A DNA stretch of 64,000 nucleotides from a bacterium 1xD42-67 (GCA_003612335.1 RAYO01000012.1:62001-126000), one strand, 5' to 3'; positions 41,509-50,647 are shown, counted from the stretch's first letter. The notes: generated from the letters alone by a model not told the origin. Numbers and translations are program-made.

Positions 41509-41685
41509 TGTCCCATCACACCGGAGACGATATGGACGTGTTTTTGCACAAACGATTCATTGACAGACCCCGCTATCTATGGTACAATCGACTGGATCAA
41601 ATGGAAAGGGGGCGATCCCAGTGGACCAAAAGCTCTGCATCGCACGCTGCGCCCCACATCAATGAAAGGAGTTTTATGAAAGCTC

Positions 41686-42189
41686 ATGAAGATCGGCTCC
41701 AACAACAAACTCTTCAAGAAAGTGTTCGTCCTTATCATGATATGTCTGGTATCCTTTGGGATCTATATCATCTGCGGCCTGCGCTCCTCCTACTCCTTCG
41801 ATTCGCTGCTGCGGCGGGAATCCCCCGCGAAAATAGTCCACTGTTCTCTTGATATCTGCTCCGCTGAGGACGGATCGACCCTTTCGATCGATGTAGATTC
41901 AGAACTTTTTGAGCATCTTTTTCAAATATTACGGTCGGAACGATACTCAAAACCACTGTCCTCTGTGTTAGGATCCACTGTTTCTGCTTATCACATCGAA
42001 GCATATCCTTTCTATCGGATCCTCCTCCAGCATGAAGATCGTCATCGGACCGAAGTCGTTGTGAATGGCAGCTTTCTTCTCATAGGATCTGCCAGAGGGT
42101 CCGGCTTAACGGTCTATCAGATCTCCGGCGATACCTCTCTTTTGCAGAAGCTGCGGGATGGGATCCCTGTCCCCCTGCCAGCGGGATGA
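41686..42189 (+). CDS. Membrane-anchored protein of unknown function
   Basis: A 167-residue protein with one N-terminal membrane helix (about 11-30, KVFVLIMICLVSFGIYIICG) and an extracytoplasmic domain without recognised family. The nearest AAAGGAG is 14 nt before this ATG. An ATG in another frame at 41676 sits at better spacing and opens a 58-codon frame, so the start region is ambiguous. Its lower G+C than its neighbours suggests more recent arrival or relaxed selection. It is the only gene between two strong terminators. Confidence 0.6.
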   Translation: MKIGSNNKLFKKVFVLIMICLVSFGIYIICGLRSSYSFDSLLRRESPAKIVHCSLDICSAEDGSTLSIDVDSELFEHLFQILRSERYSKPLSSVLGSTVSAYHIEAYPFYRILLQHEDRHRTEVVVNGSFLLIGSARGSGLTVYQISGDTSLLQKLRDGIPVPLPAG

Positions 42190-42203
42190 CTTCCTCAGCA
42201 CCA

Positions 42204-42229
42204 GCCCCCGGCCCTGATGGGCCGGGGGC
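42204..42229. terminator. Bidirectional terminator
   Basis: An 11-bp stem, GCCCCCGGCCC and GGGCCGGGGGC, with loop TGAT, between the unknown gene ending at 42189 and the convergent tctA ending at 42257. Confidence 0.75.
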
Positions 42230-42256
42230 GTGTCTGTTATGATGCCGGGAGACGGA

Positions 42257-43753
42257 TCATTCGCTCTCCGCCTGGACCGGCTTCTTCTTCAGCAGGGGGA
42301 TCACTACGCTGAGCAGGCCCACGATCAGGAACAGGGCGGAGACCGGCCGGGTCAGGAAGGTGACGAATCCCTCGGTGGAGTAGGTCAGTCCCTTGCGCAG
42401 GTTCTGCTCCAGCATGGGGCCCAGGATATAGGCCAGGAGCAGGGGGCTCACCGGCAGCTTGAAGTGGTCCATGAACATGGCCAGGGCGGCCATCGCCAGC
42501 ATCATGCCGCAGTTGAACAGGGTGTTGGTGCTGGTGAAGGCCCCCACGAAGGCGATCACGATCAGGGCAGGATAGAGATAGTGGTACGGGATCTTGAGGA
42601 TCGAGGGGTACCAGCGCATGGTAAACAGCTCGATCAGCAGGACGGCCACCGCCGACAGCAGCACCGCCTCGAAGACCATGTAGACGAACTCGCCGTGCTG
42701 GTCGAAGAGGAGGGGCCCCGGCTCGATCCCGTGGATCACCAGACCGCCCAGGAGGATCGCCGTGGTGGAGTCGCCGGGGATGCCCAGGGCCACCATAGGG
42801 ATCACCGCGCCGCCCACCGAGGCGTTGTTGGACACCTCGCTGGCGAACACCCCGTCCACGATCCCCTCGCCGAACTGCTCCGGGTGCTTGGAGGAGGACT
42901 TGGCCTGGGCATAGGCCACCATGTTGGACAGGCCGGAGCCCATGCCGGGCAGGAAACCGATCCACAGGCCGATGAAGAAGGAGCGGACGATGTTGACGAT
43001 GTTGTTTTTCCAGTCCTTCAGGGTCAGGCCCTGGCCCTTGAAGTCCACCTGGGCCATCTTGGAGGTGTCGATCCCTCCCTTGCCGAGATCGGTGAGGATC
43101 AGCCGGACGGCGAACATGCCCAGCACCAGGGCCAGCACGTCGATCCCACCGAAGAGGTTGTAGTTGCCGAAGGTGAACCGCTTATATGCGTCGATGGGAG
43201 AAAAGCCCACCGAGCACAGCAGGATCCCCAGGAAGGCCGAGGCCAGGCCCCGGGCGGTATCTCCCGCAGACAGCCCCACCACCAGGACGATGGCGCAGGC
43301 GCACAGGGAGAAGTACTCCCAGGGGCCCAGTTGGAGAGCCAGCCGGGCGATGATCGGGCTGAGGAAGGTGGCGATCAGGCAGGAGACGAAGGTGCCCAGG
43401 AAAGACCCCAGGATCCCCGCCTGCAGGGCCTTGACCACCTGCCCCTTCTTGCACATGGGGTAGGCGTCGTAGCAGGTGGCGATGGAGGAGGTGGATCCGG
43501 GGATCCCCAGCAGGGTAGCGGAGATGAAGGCGCCGGAGACCCCTCCGATCCACACCGAGATCAGCAGGGCGAAGCCGTTGGCCTCTGACATACCGAAGGT
43601 GACCGGCAGCAGCAGGGCCACCCCCAGCATCCCGCTCAGCCCGGGGATCGCGCCGAAGACGATCCCCACCACGCAGCCGAAGAACATCAGCATCAGGGCG
43701 GTGGGCGTTATGATGCTGGCGAAGGCGATGCCCATCACGCTCAAAGTATCCAT
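42257..43753 (-). CDS. tctA: Tripartite tricarboxylate transporter large permease (TctA)
   Basis: A 498-residue, about 12-span permease of the TctA family. Signatures are FGCVVGIVFGAIPGLSGMLGVALLLPVTFGM near the N-terminus and GIPGSTSSIATCYDAYPM, GVFASEVSNNASVGGAVIPMVALGIPGDSTTAILLGGL in the middle. It takes up organic anions with TctB and the binding protein TctC. It is last in a leftward operon that begins with the PLP enzyme at 46509. The transported compound is not determined but is probably the pathway substrate. Confidence 0.94.
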   Translation of the reverse strand: MDTLSVMGIAFASIITPTALMLMFFGCVVGIVFGAIPGLSGMLGVALLLPVTFGMSEANGFALLISVWIGGVSGAFISATLLGIPGSTSSIATCYDAYPMCKKGQVVKALQAGILGSFLGTFVSCLIATFLSPIIARLALQLGPWEYFSLCACAIVLVVGLSAGDTARGLASAFLGILLCSVGFSPIDAYKRFTFGNYNLFGGIDVLALVLGMFAVRLILTDLGKGGIDTSKMAQVDFKGQGLTLKDWKNNIVNIVRSFFIGLWIGFLPGMGSGLSNMVAYAQAKSSSKHPEQFGEGIVDGVFASEVSNNASVGGAVIPMVALGIPGDSTTAILLGGLVIHGIEPGPLLFDQHGEFVYMVFEAVLLSAVAVLLIELFTMRWYPSILKIPYHYLYPALIVIAFVGAFTSTNTLFNCGMMLAMAALAMFMDHFKLPVSPLLLAYILGPMLEQNLRKGLTYSTEGFVTFLTRPVSALFLIVGLLSVVIPLLKKKPVQAESE

Positions 43754-43768
43754 CCAGTCCCCCTCCTT

Positions 43769-44239
43769 TCAAAACAGGTCGAAACGGGGCAGCATCACCG
43801 ACAGGACCTCCACGAACAGATACCAGACCGCCCCTGTGGTCAGAGCCGTGAAGATCAGCCGCTTCCACCAGGCCACCTGCTCCCCCAGGGCGAACAGCCC
43901 GCACAGGAGGAAGAGCAGCACGGCGGTGCTGACCAAAAAGCCCAGAGATCCGATGACCGCGAAATACACCGCAAGGAGCACCGCGCACTCCCCGATTCGG
44001 ATCAGGCCGGTCCGGTCGAAGTCAGAGGCGAAGGGAGGCGACTTGTCGCTGTTCTGCAGGAAGATGATGAGCCCGCAGAGCGCCAGTCCCGCCCCTCCGA
44101 TGATGGGGAACAGGCCGGGGCCTGGGTCGCTGGCCAGCAGTCCTTTGGGTGTGAACCGGGCCGCCGCCCCGCAGGCGGCTCCGCCCAGGAGCATGCACAG
44201 CAGGCCGCACAGCCGGCTCTTCGTCAAAAACTTAGTCAA
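43769..44239 (-). CDS. tctB: Tripartite tricarboxylate transporter small permease (TctB)
   Basis: A 156-residue protein with four predicted membrane helices. The N-terminal region has SDPGPGLFPIIGGAGLALCG, the usual TctB motif. It assists TctA, whose gene starts 15 bp downstream. It is much less conserved than TctA, so the call rests mainly on that motif and gene order. Confidence 0.85.
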   Translation of the reverse strand: MTKFLTKSRLCGLLCMLLGGAACGAAARFTPKGLLASDPGPGLFPIIGGAGLALCGLIIFLQNSDKSPPFASDFDRTGLIRIGECAVLLAVYFAVIGSLGFLVSTAVLLFLLCGLFALGEQVAWWKRLIFTALTTGAVWYLFVEVLSVMLPRFDLF

Positions 44240-44292
44240 GATAAGCCCTCCAAACAGTCAGGTACCCGATGGGACGATACACATCAGCCACA

Positions 44293-45330
44293 TCAGGCCG
44301 CGTCTTGCTCCATCAGGCCGATAGCCTTGGCCACAGTGAAGATCGAATCCCGGGTGTCCTTGGCCCGGGCGATGCTGTCCTCCACACTGAGCCACTGGAC
44401 CGGCATGTTGATCGTCTCGTGGACGTCCACCACTGACTGCTCGCCGATCAGCTCGCCGATGGCGGCGTTCAGCTTCTCCACCGCAGCGGGGTCCATGTCC
44501 TTGGGGCCCAGGATGTAGAAGTCGGTGCCGAAGAGACAGGTGGTGTAGCCCAGCTCATAGAGAGAGGGGATGTCGGGCAGCTGGGGGTCCCGGTCGCCGG
44601 TGCCGGCGATGGTGGCCAGGATCTTCAGGTCGCCGGACTCGGTGTATGGCTTGGCGTTCTTGGAGTTGAGGAAGCAGAAGGTCATGTGCCCGCCCTGCAT
44701 GGCGGCCAGCTTCTCCTGGTCGGTGCCCGCCTCGATCATCTTGAAGGGGGCCCCAGTATCATACATGAGCATACCGGTCATGATGTGGGAGGAGGCCCCG
44801 TTCTGGATCCCGGCAGTGATGGTGTCGGGCGCGGCCTTGGCGGCGTCCACCAGCTCCTCGACGGTATCATAGGGGGAGTTGGCGGCCACCACCACCGAGT
44901 AAGAGCCGCCGGCGATCAGGTTGGCGATCATAGAGAACTCCTCCACCGGGTCCTTGTCATACAGTCCGGTGGCCAGAGAGACGTACATGCCCGAGTGGTA
45001 GTAGAGCAGAGTGCTGCCGTCGGCCTTGGCGGTGCGGGCGTTCTCGAAGGCCACTACGCCGGAGCCGTCGGTCTGGTTGACGATGACGAAGTCCTTGCCG
45101 AACTTCTGCTGGAGGACGGTGGCGAAGGCGCGGCCGCTCAGGTCGGTGGCGCCCCCCGCCTTGGCGGGGAGGAGGAACTGGACGGTGCCGGTGGGCCAGT
45201 CAGACTCTGTGGTCTGCTGCTGGCCGGAGCCCGACCCGGAGCCGGGACCGGGGGCGGGGCCCTTTTCCCCGCAGGCGGCCAGAGAGAGGGCCAGGCTCAG
45301 GGACAGTGCGATCGCAAGCAGCTTTTTCAT
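44293..45330 (-). CDS. tctC: Tripartite transporter substrate-binding lipoprotein (TctC)
   Basis: A 345-residue extracytoplasmic binding protein with a lipoprotein signal (MKKLLAIALSLSLALSLAAC, Cys20) and a Gly/Pro/Ser-rich linker. The TctC fold starts with VQFLLPAKAGGATDLSGRAFA and continues AGGSYSVVVAANSPYDTVEELVDAAK and QNGASSHI. It captures the substrate for TctAB. It lies 75 bp after the PLP enzyme gene in the same operon. Binding-site residues do not reveal the ligand. Confidence 0.92.
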   Translation of the reverse strand: MKKLLAIALSLSLALSLAACGEKGPAPGPGSGSGSGQQQTTESDWPTGTVQFLLPAKAGGATDLSGRAFATVLQQKFGKDFVIVNQTDGSGVVAFENARTAKADGSTLLYYHSGMYVSLATGLYDKDPVEEFSMIANLIAGGSYSVVVAANSPYDTVEELVDAAKAAPDTITAGIQNGASSHIMTGMLMYDTGAPFKMIEAGTDQEKLAAMQGGHMTFCFLNSKNAKPYTESGDLKILATIAGTGDRDPQLPDIPSLYELGYTTCLFGTDFYILGPKDMDPAAVEKLNAAIGELIGEQSVVDVHETINMPVQWLSVEDSIARAKDTRDSIFTVAKAIGLMEQDAA

Positions 45331-45405
45331 TTCTATCGTTTCCTTTCCTTTCGTATTTTGACACTTCCCTGGGGAAGATAGTCACGCAGGGGGATCGGAG
45401 CCGGC

Positions 45406-46509
45406 TCATACAGAGCGGCCCCGCGCCGCCACCGGCGTCTCGGTCAGGGAGCCGTCATGCTCCCGGATATAGATCCGGTCGAACAGGTTGATGCAGGTGC
45501 AGATGTGGTTGGGGATGACATACAGGGGCTGGCCCACGTGGAGGCCGGTCTCTCCGTCGCAGACGATCATGCCGTGCTCCTCGTTCATCCGGTCGATCCT
45601 CAGGTCGGGGCGGCCCAGGATCTGGCCATAACTGGACAGGAACATGGGGGCGGCGTGGAGCTTGGAGTCGCCGGCCAGGGCCTTGGTCCCCGCATCGATC
45701 ACCGCCCGGTCCTTCTCCGGCGTGCTCACCACCGTGACCTTCATCACGCCGCAGCACTCCTCCGGAGAGGCCGCCCCCTGGACGATCCGCTGGGCGTCCT
45801 GGAAGATATAGGTCCCCGGGCGGATCTCGTTCACCCCCTCTGCCATGGCCGCATAGGGGGCGGTGGGGGTGGAGCCTGCGCTCACGTCCCGGAGGGGGAT
45901 CCCCGCCTCCCGGATCCGCTGCGCCGTCTCCCCCAGCAGCTCCCCCTCCTCCCGGCCGGCAGCGGCGGGATCCAGGGTGGGGCCTCCCTCCAGGACCATG
46001 GCCTTGTAGCCGAAGATCCCGGACAGCTCCAGGCCGGGCATACCGGCGATCCGTTTGGCCATCTCCACGGCCCGCGGCATGACCACCCCGGTGCGGTGGG
46101 CCCCGATGTCCACCTCCATGCGCACCTCCGCCGTGATGCCCCGCTCCCGGGCGGCGGCGGCCAGGGCCGACGCCCCCTCGACGCTGTCCACGCTGCAGAT
46201 CATGCGGATCGTCTGGCTCAGGTCCAGGAAGCGCCGGATCTTGTCCGGGCCGATCACCGGGTAGGCCATGAAGATATCGCCGATCCCGCTGTCCGCCATC
46301 ACCTCCGCCTCGCCCAGCTTGGCGCAGGTGATCCCCTTGGCGCCGAAGTCCAGCTGCATCTGGGCGAGCCGGGGGATCTTGTGCGTCTTGATGTGGGGCC
46401 GCAGGGCACAGCCGCCCTGGTCCGCATAGTTTTGATACTTCCTCATGTTGTGCTCCATCATCGCCAGATCCGCGACGATCGCCGGGGTCTGGATCTCATC
46501 GAGCTCCAT
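45406..46509 (-). CDS. PLP enzyme of the D-threonine aldolase / D-serine dehydratase-like family
   Basis: A 367-residue fold-type III PLP enzyme with an alanine-racemase-type barrel. The PLP lysine lies in LRPHIKTHK, followed by GAKGITCAKLGEAEVM. The C-terminal domain has PNHICTCINLFD, the usual metal-site His/Cys region of this family. Such enzymes cleave or dehydrate D-3-hydroxyamino acids. ATG at 46509 is chosen for its GGAGG; longer frames run into promoter DNA. It heads the tct operon behind a sigma-54 promoter. The substrate is unknown. Confidence 0.85.
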   Translation of the reverse strand: MELDEIQTPAIVADLAMMEHNMRKYQNYADQGGCALRPHIKTHKIPRLAQMQLDFGAKGITCAKLGEAEVMADSGIGDIFMAYPVIGPDKIRRFLDLSQTIRMICSVDSVEGASALAAAARERGITAEVRMEVDIGAHRTGVVMPRAVEMAKRIAGMPGLELSGIFGYKAMVLEGGPTLDPAAAGREEGELLGETAQRIREAGIPLRDVSAGSTPTAPYAAMAEGVNEIRPGTYIFQDAQRIVQGAASPEECCGVMKVTVVSTPEKDRAVIDAGTKALAGDSKLHAAPMFLSSYGQILGRPDLRIDRMNEEHGMIVCDGETGLHVGQPLYVIPNHICTCINLFDRIYIREHDGSLTETPVAARGRSV

Positions 46510-46597
46510 CTCAAAGACCTCCATCCATGGGTCGTCCCCTGTCGGGACGGGATATCCCCGCGAAGGGATGCGCGGTGTTCTGCCTGACCTGTGATGC

Positions 46598-46613
46598 AGC
46601 AAGATCCGTGCCG
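46598..46613 (-). promoter_or_regulatory. Sigma-54 promoter for the PLP enzyme-tct operon
   Basis: On the minus strand CGGCACG-GATC-TTGCT has GG and GC at the required 10-bp spacing and differs from the consensus TGGCACG-N4-TTGCW at one position. It lies 89 bp before the start at 46509. Confidence 0.78.
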
Positions 46614-46728
46614 ATCCTCCCGCCTTCCCAGATCGCCGGCGTTTTGCACAAGGACAGCGGACAGATCTTGTCGAAGATGCAGATCTTTTCGGCGATCTCA
46701 GGGATCCATCGAAAAAAGCGCCAAAAGA

Positions 46729-46809
46729 TGAGACAAAAAGCTGTTTCATTTTGTGTGGAAGTGTATTAAAATGTTTCATCTGCATCACCGCATGTGAAAC
46801 AGTGGAACA
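46729..46809. promoter_or_regulatory. Enhancer half-site cluster for the sigma-54 activator
   Basis: TGAGACA (46729), TGTTTCA (46742), TGTTTCA (46772), TGAAACA (46795) and TGGAACA (46803) are related half-sites; 46772 and 46795 form a dyad. The cluster lies about 115 bp from the leftward and 95 bp from the rightward sigma-54 promoter, the usual distance for upstream activating sequences. Confidence 0.7.
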
Positions 46810-46903
46810 GTCCTCCGTCATCCCCGACAAAAGACGGCCCGGATCTTATGCAGATCCCACAGGATCCGCCCCCTCCAAAGGGCGGATCGGGGGCCGCCGC
46901 TGT

Positions 46904-46919
46904 TGGCACGATCTTTGCT
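46904..46919 (+). promoter_or_regulatory. Sigma-54 promoter for the amidohydrolase operon
   Basis: TGGCACG-ATCT-TTGCT is a perfect match to the -24/-12 consensus, preceded by T. It lies 77 bp before the ATG at 46996. Confidence 0.88.
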
Positions 46920-46995
46920 CCTCCCTATGATCGCAAGAGGTGTTTTGCCTGCCCTCTCAGGAATCTTAAGATCGATCGGAGGTTATGTAACGATC

Positions 46996-48099
46996 ATGTG
47001 TCTCCAGTCCAAGATCAACGCCTATGACGCCCAGAAGAGGTGCTTCCTGGGCGGCGTGCTGAAGGAAAGCGGCGGCCAGGTGGCTTTCGTGCAGGAATCG
47101 GACCGCCCCTATGATGTCCCGCTGTATATCGCCCCCGGCTTCGTGGACATGCACGTCCACTTTTTCGACGGCTATGGGATCTTCGGGATGCACGCCTCGA
47201 GATTCGGCCACAAGTGGGGCGTCCATGTGATGTCCGACGCCGGCTCCTGCGGCGTGGAGAATATCGAGGCCTTCTGCCAGTATATCCTCCCCACCTACCA
47301 GGGCGTGGTGTTCCCCAAGCTGTGGATGAACATCTGCCGCTTCGGCCTGCCCAGCAACCATGAGTGCATCGACTTCTCTATGCTGGCCCCCGAGGAGACG
47401 GCGGAGGCCGCCCTGCGCTACCCCGGTCTGGTGGTGGGGATCAAGGTGCGCCTGAACTGCGACATCCCCGAGGAGGGGTGCCTCGTCCCCCTGGAGAAGG
47501 CCCTCCAGGCGGCGGAGCTGGCCCAGCTCCCCCTGATGGTCCACATCAGCCAGGGCCCCCCCGACTGCCGGGACATCCTCCCCCGGCTGCGGAAGGGGGA
47601 CATCGTCACCCATATCTACAACGGCAAGCCGGGCAGCCCCTGGACCCAGGAGGGCGCCCCCTCCCCCGAGCTGCTGGACGCCCAGGCCCGCGGAGTGCTC
47701 TTCGATATCGCCCACGGCTATTCCAGCTTCAACTTCAAGACCTGTGCCGCTGCGGTCGCCCACGGCTTCTCCGATGTGAGCGTCAGCACCGACATGCACA
47801 AGCGCTGCTTCCTGGGCCCTCCCTTCACCTTCGCGGACGTGATGGGCAAGGCCCACGCCTGCGGCATCCCCTTCGAGCAAGTGCTCTACGGCGTGACCCG
47901 GAAGCCCGCCGAGATGCTGGGCATGTATGACTGGGCCACTTTGGAGAATATGAGGGACCACGCCACCGTCTTCGCCTACACGGACAACGTCCAGGGCAAG
48001 GTCTTCTACGACGCTTTCGGCAACAGCGTGACGCCGGAAAAGCTCTTCGTCCCCAAGGCAATCGTCACCGGCGGCAGATGGGAGGCGCTGACCGACTGA
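46996..48099 (+). CDS. Amidohydrolase (deacetylase/dihydroorotase-like)
   Basis: A 367-residue amidohydrolase-superfamily enzyme resembling the EF_0837-type deacetylase group. Metal-ligand motifs are PGFVDMHVHFF (HxH), GIKVRLN (candidate carbamylated Lys), MVHISQGPP, VTHIYNG and a terminal DIAHGYSSF/STDMHK. It would hydrolyse an amide or cyclic amide, for example an N-acylated amino acid. ATG at 46996 follows GGAGG at longer than usual spacing; upstream frame extension overlaps the sigma-54 promoter and is rejected. Likely part of the pathway fed by TctABC. Confidence 0.85.
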   Translation: MCLQSKINAYDAQKRCFLGGVLKESGGQVAFVQESDRPYDVPLYIAPGFVDMHVHFFDGYGIFGMHASRFGHKWGVHVMSDAGSCGVENIEAFCQYILPTYQGVVFPKLWMNICRFGLPSNHECIDFSMLAPEETAEAALRYPGLVVGIKVRLNCDIPEEGCLVPLEKALQAAELAQLPLMVHISQGPPDCRDILPRLRKGDIVTHIYNGKPGSPWTQEGAPSPELLDAQARGVLFDIAHGYSSFNFKTCAAAVAHGFSDVSVSTDMHKRCFLGPPFTFADVMGKAHACGIPFEQVLYGVTRKPAEMLGMYDWATLENMRDHATVFAYTDNVQGKVFYDAFGNSVTPEKLFVPKAIVTGGRWEALTD

Positions 48100-48130
48100 C
48101 CCGGCGCCGGACATATCAAGGAGGTGCGGC

Positions 48131-50131
48131 ATGACCTACCGCCTGACCCTGGTCAACCTCAAGAGCCCGCTCCAGGAAAAGTTCTATAAGGTCTTCGCCG
48201 CCCACCGGATGCCCAAGGAGGAGCCCTGGGTGGAGCAGGCCCGGTTCCAGCTGGACAGCCTGGTGGCCGATATGGAGGACATCTCCTTCTGGCAGAACGT
48301 ATCTACCGACTGTATGATCAGCCGCGGCTACTCCTATGTGTCTATGCGGAAGATCCGCTCTGACATCCCGGTGGTGGAATCCCCCTTCTTCATCTTCGAC
48401 GCGATCCACGCCCTGCACGAGTGCAGGCTCCTGTATCCCCGGGAGAAGATCGCCATGATCGCCTCCCGCCGCTCCCTGTTCGGCGTCCCCGACGTGGCGG
48501 AGCAGCTGGGGATCGACGTGACCTTCTACTATGCCCCCATCGCCAGCCATGTGCTTGAGGCGGAGAAGTGTATCCGCCAGGCGGTCGGAGACGGCTGCAC
48601 CGTGATCGCGGCGGGGGCCCAGATCCTGGAGCTGGTGCAGGACCCCTCGGTGCGGCGGCTGATCATCGACATCAACGAGGAATCGATCCACTACGCGCTG
48701 ACCGAGGCCAAACGCCTGGCCGTCACCTACCGGCAGCAGCGGGAGCGCAACGAGAACTTCAAGACCATCCTGGACACGGTCCACGACGGCGTCTTCGCTG
48801 TGGACCAGAAGAAGCGGATCCTGCTGTGCAACCGGGCGGCGGCCGGCTACCTGGACATGAAGGAGCCCGGCCTCACCGGCCGGGACATCCACGCTCTGCC
48901 GGCCATCCAGCCCTTCGCAGAGCTGATCGACCGGGCCCCCGCCTCTTCCAACCACCTGCTCCACTACGCGGGCCGGATCTTCACCGTCAACAAGGCGGAT
49001 TCCTTCCTCACCGACACCAATATCGGCAGCATCCTCACCTTCCAGGACGTCACAGAGGTACACAAGCTGGAACGGAGCATCCACAACAAGCTCAAGCGGG
49101 AGGGACATCTGGCCAAGCACACCTTCCAGGACATCGTGGGCAGCAGCCGGACCATCTCCGACACCATCGGCAAGGCCCGGGAGTTCGCCCAGTCGGAGTC
49201 CAACCTGCTGATCGTGGGGGAGACGGGGGTGGGCAAGGAGCTCTTCGCCCAGAGCATCCACAACGCCAGTCCCAGGAGGAACGGGGTGTTCGTGGCGGTC
49301 AACTGCGCCGCCCTGACCGAGAGCCTGCTGGAGAGCGAGCTGTTCGGCTATGTGGACGGCGCCTTCACCGGCGCCCTCAAGGGCGGCCGGCCCGGCCTGT
49401 TCGAGATGGCCCACGGCGGCACGATCTTCCTGGACGAGATCTCAGAGATCTCCCCGGCCACTCAGGCCAAGCTCCTGCGGGTCCTCCAGGAGCGGGAGGT
49501 GCGCCGGATCGGGGCCAGCAACGTCATCCCCATCGACATCCGGGTGATATGCGCCACCAACCGGGACCTGCGGGAGGAGGCCAGGGCCAAGCGCTTCCGC
49601 AACGACCTCTACTACCGGCTCAACGTGCTCCAGCTCTACATCCCGCCCCTCCGCCAGCGGGACGGGGACTGCATCCAGCTGATGGAGCGGGCGCTGGAGG
49701 AGCGGAGCCGGGCCGCCGGCCAGCCCCCGCTGTCCCTGTCCGAGGGCTCCAGGCAGGTCCTCCTGGCCCACACCTGGCCCGGGAACGTGCGGGAGCTCTT
49801 CAACGCCGCCGAGCGGGTGTTCGTGCTGGCCAAACGCCCCACGATCCCGGCGGAGGCCATGCAGGACGCCCTCCAGGACCACTTCCTCTCCCCCGCCGGC
49901 CCCGACCGGTCCCCGGGCCTGCGCCAGATCCTCCCCCCGGCGGGCCCGGCCCCCGGCCCGGGGACCGGGCCTCTCCCCCGGGGCGGTACGCCCTCCGAGG
50001 ACGAGTGGGAGCAGCTCCAGCGGGCCCTGTCCCTGTGCGGGAACCACCGCGGCAGGGCGGCGGCCATGCTGGGGATCAGCCGGAGCACCCTCTGGCGCAA
50101 GCTGAAGCAGTACCCCACAGACGACGGCTGA
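48131..50131 (+). CDS. PrpR-type sigma-54 enhancer-binding activator
   Basis: A 666-residue regulator. It has an N-terminal PrpR-like sensor domain (about 14-195), a PAS domain (about 208-310), an AAA+ ATPase with Walker A GETGVGKE (363-370), the sigma-54 contact motif GAFTGA (410-415) and DEI Walker B region, and a C-terminal Fis-type helix-turn-helix (about 622-660, GNHRGRAAAMLGISRSTLWRKL). A Pro/Gly-rich linker precedes the DNA-binding domain. It lies 31 bp after the amidohydrolase gene and probably activates both sigma-54 promoters from the TGTTTCA sites. The sensed ligand is unknown. Confidence 0.93.
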   Translation: MTYRLTLVNLKSPLQEKFYKVFAAHRMPKEEPWVEQARFQLDSLVADMEDISFWQNVSTDCMISRGYSYVSMRKIRSDIPVVESPFFIFDAIHALHECRLLYPREKIAMIASRRSLFGVPDVAEQLGIDVTFYYAPIASHVLEAEKCIRQAVGDGCTVIAAGAQILELVQDPSVRRLIIDINEESIHYALTEAKRLAVTYRQQRERNENFKTILDTVHDGVFAVDQKKRILLCNRAAAGYLDMKEPGLTGRDIHALPAIQPFAELIDRAPASSNHLLHYAGRIFTVNKADSFLTDTNIGSILTFQDVTEVHKLERSIHNKLKREGHLAKHTFQDIVGSSRTISDTIGKAREFAQSESNLLIVGETGVGKELFAQSIHNASPRRNGVFVAVNCAALTESLLESELFGYVDGAFTGALKGGRPGLFEMAHGGTIFLDEISEISPATQAKLLRVLQEREVRRIGASNVIPIDIRVICATNRDLREEARAKRFRNDLYYRLNVLQLYIPPLRQRDGDCIQLMERALEERSRAAGQPPLSLSEGSRQVLLAHTWPGNVRELFNAAERVFVLAKRPTIPAEAMQDALQDHFLSPAGPDRSPGLRQILPPAGPAPGPGTGPLPRGGTPSEDEWEQLQRALSLCGNHRGRAAAMLGISRSTLWRKLKQYPTDDG

Positions 50132-50185
50132 CACACCGGGCCCCGGCCCCGGCGATCAGGATAATATGACAAGGAGAGTATAGAG

Positions 50186-50647
50186 ATGGATATCGAAGCA
50201 CGGATCGGCGAACTTGGCTATGAGCTCCCGGAGGTCTCCACCCCCGCCCACCCCTACCGCCCGGTGGTGGTCTTTGACCGGGTGGCCTATATCAGCGGCC
50301 AAGTGCCCAAGGTGGACGGCAGGAACATGATGGCCGGGCGCGTGCCCCAGGAGATCTCCGTCGAGGAGGCCCAGCGGTGCGCCGTCCAGGCCACCCTCCA
50401 GGCCCTGGCCTATCTGAAGCAGGAGATCGGCGATCTGGACCGGGTCCAGCGCTTCCTCAAGGTGACCGGCTATGTGTACTGCGACGCCGGGTTCGACCGC
50501 CAGCCCCAGGTGATCAACGCCTGCTCCCACCTCCTCCAGGAGATCTTCGGCGAAGCGGGCCAGCACGCCCGGGCCGCAGTGGGCATGGCCGCCCTCCCCG
50601 GACGCACTCCGGTGGAGATCGAGTTCGTGGTGGGCCTGAAGGACTGA
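50186..50647 (+). CDS. RidA/YjgF-family protein
   Basis: A 153-residue RidA-like protein: VVVFDRVAYISGQVPKVDG, QRFLKVTGYVYCDAGF, then HARAAVGMAALPGRTPVEIEFVV, including the Arg in the family's substrate-binding segment. RidA proteins hydrolyse reactive enamine/imine intermediates released by PLP enzymes, which fits the D-hydroxyamino-acid enzyme encoded in the same locus. It is longer than classical RidA (about 130) and closer to the YjgF subgroups with an N-terminal extension. It ends the rightward operon. Confidence 0.88.
   Translation: MDIEARIGELGYELPEVSTPAHPYRPVVVFDRVAYISGQVPKVDGRNMMAGRVPQEISVEEAQRCAVQATLQALAYLKQEIGDLDRVQRFLKVTGYVYCDAGFDRQPQVINACSHLLQEIFGEAGQHARAAVGMAALPGRTPVEIEFVVGLKD

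Noticed and set aside
46903-46995. N-terminal extension of the amidohydrolase
   Set aside because: The extension overlaps the perfect sigma-54 promoter at 46904-46919, so it would lie upstream of the transcription start.
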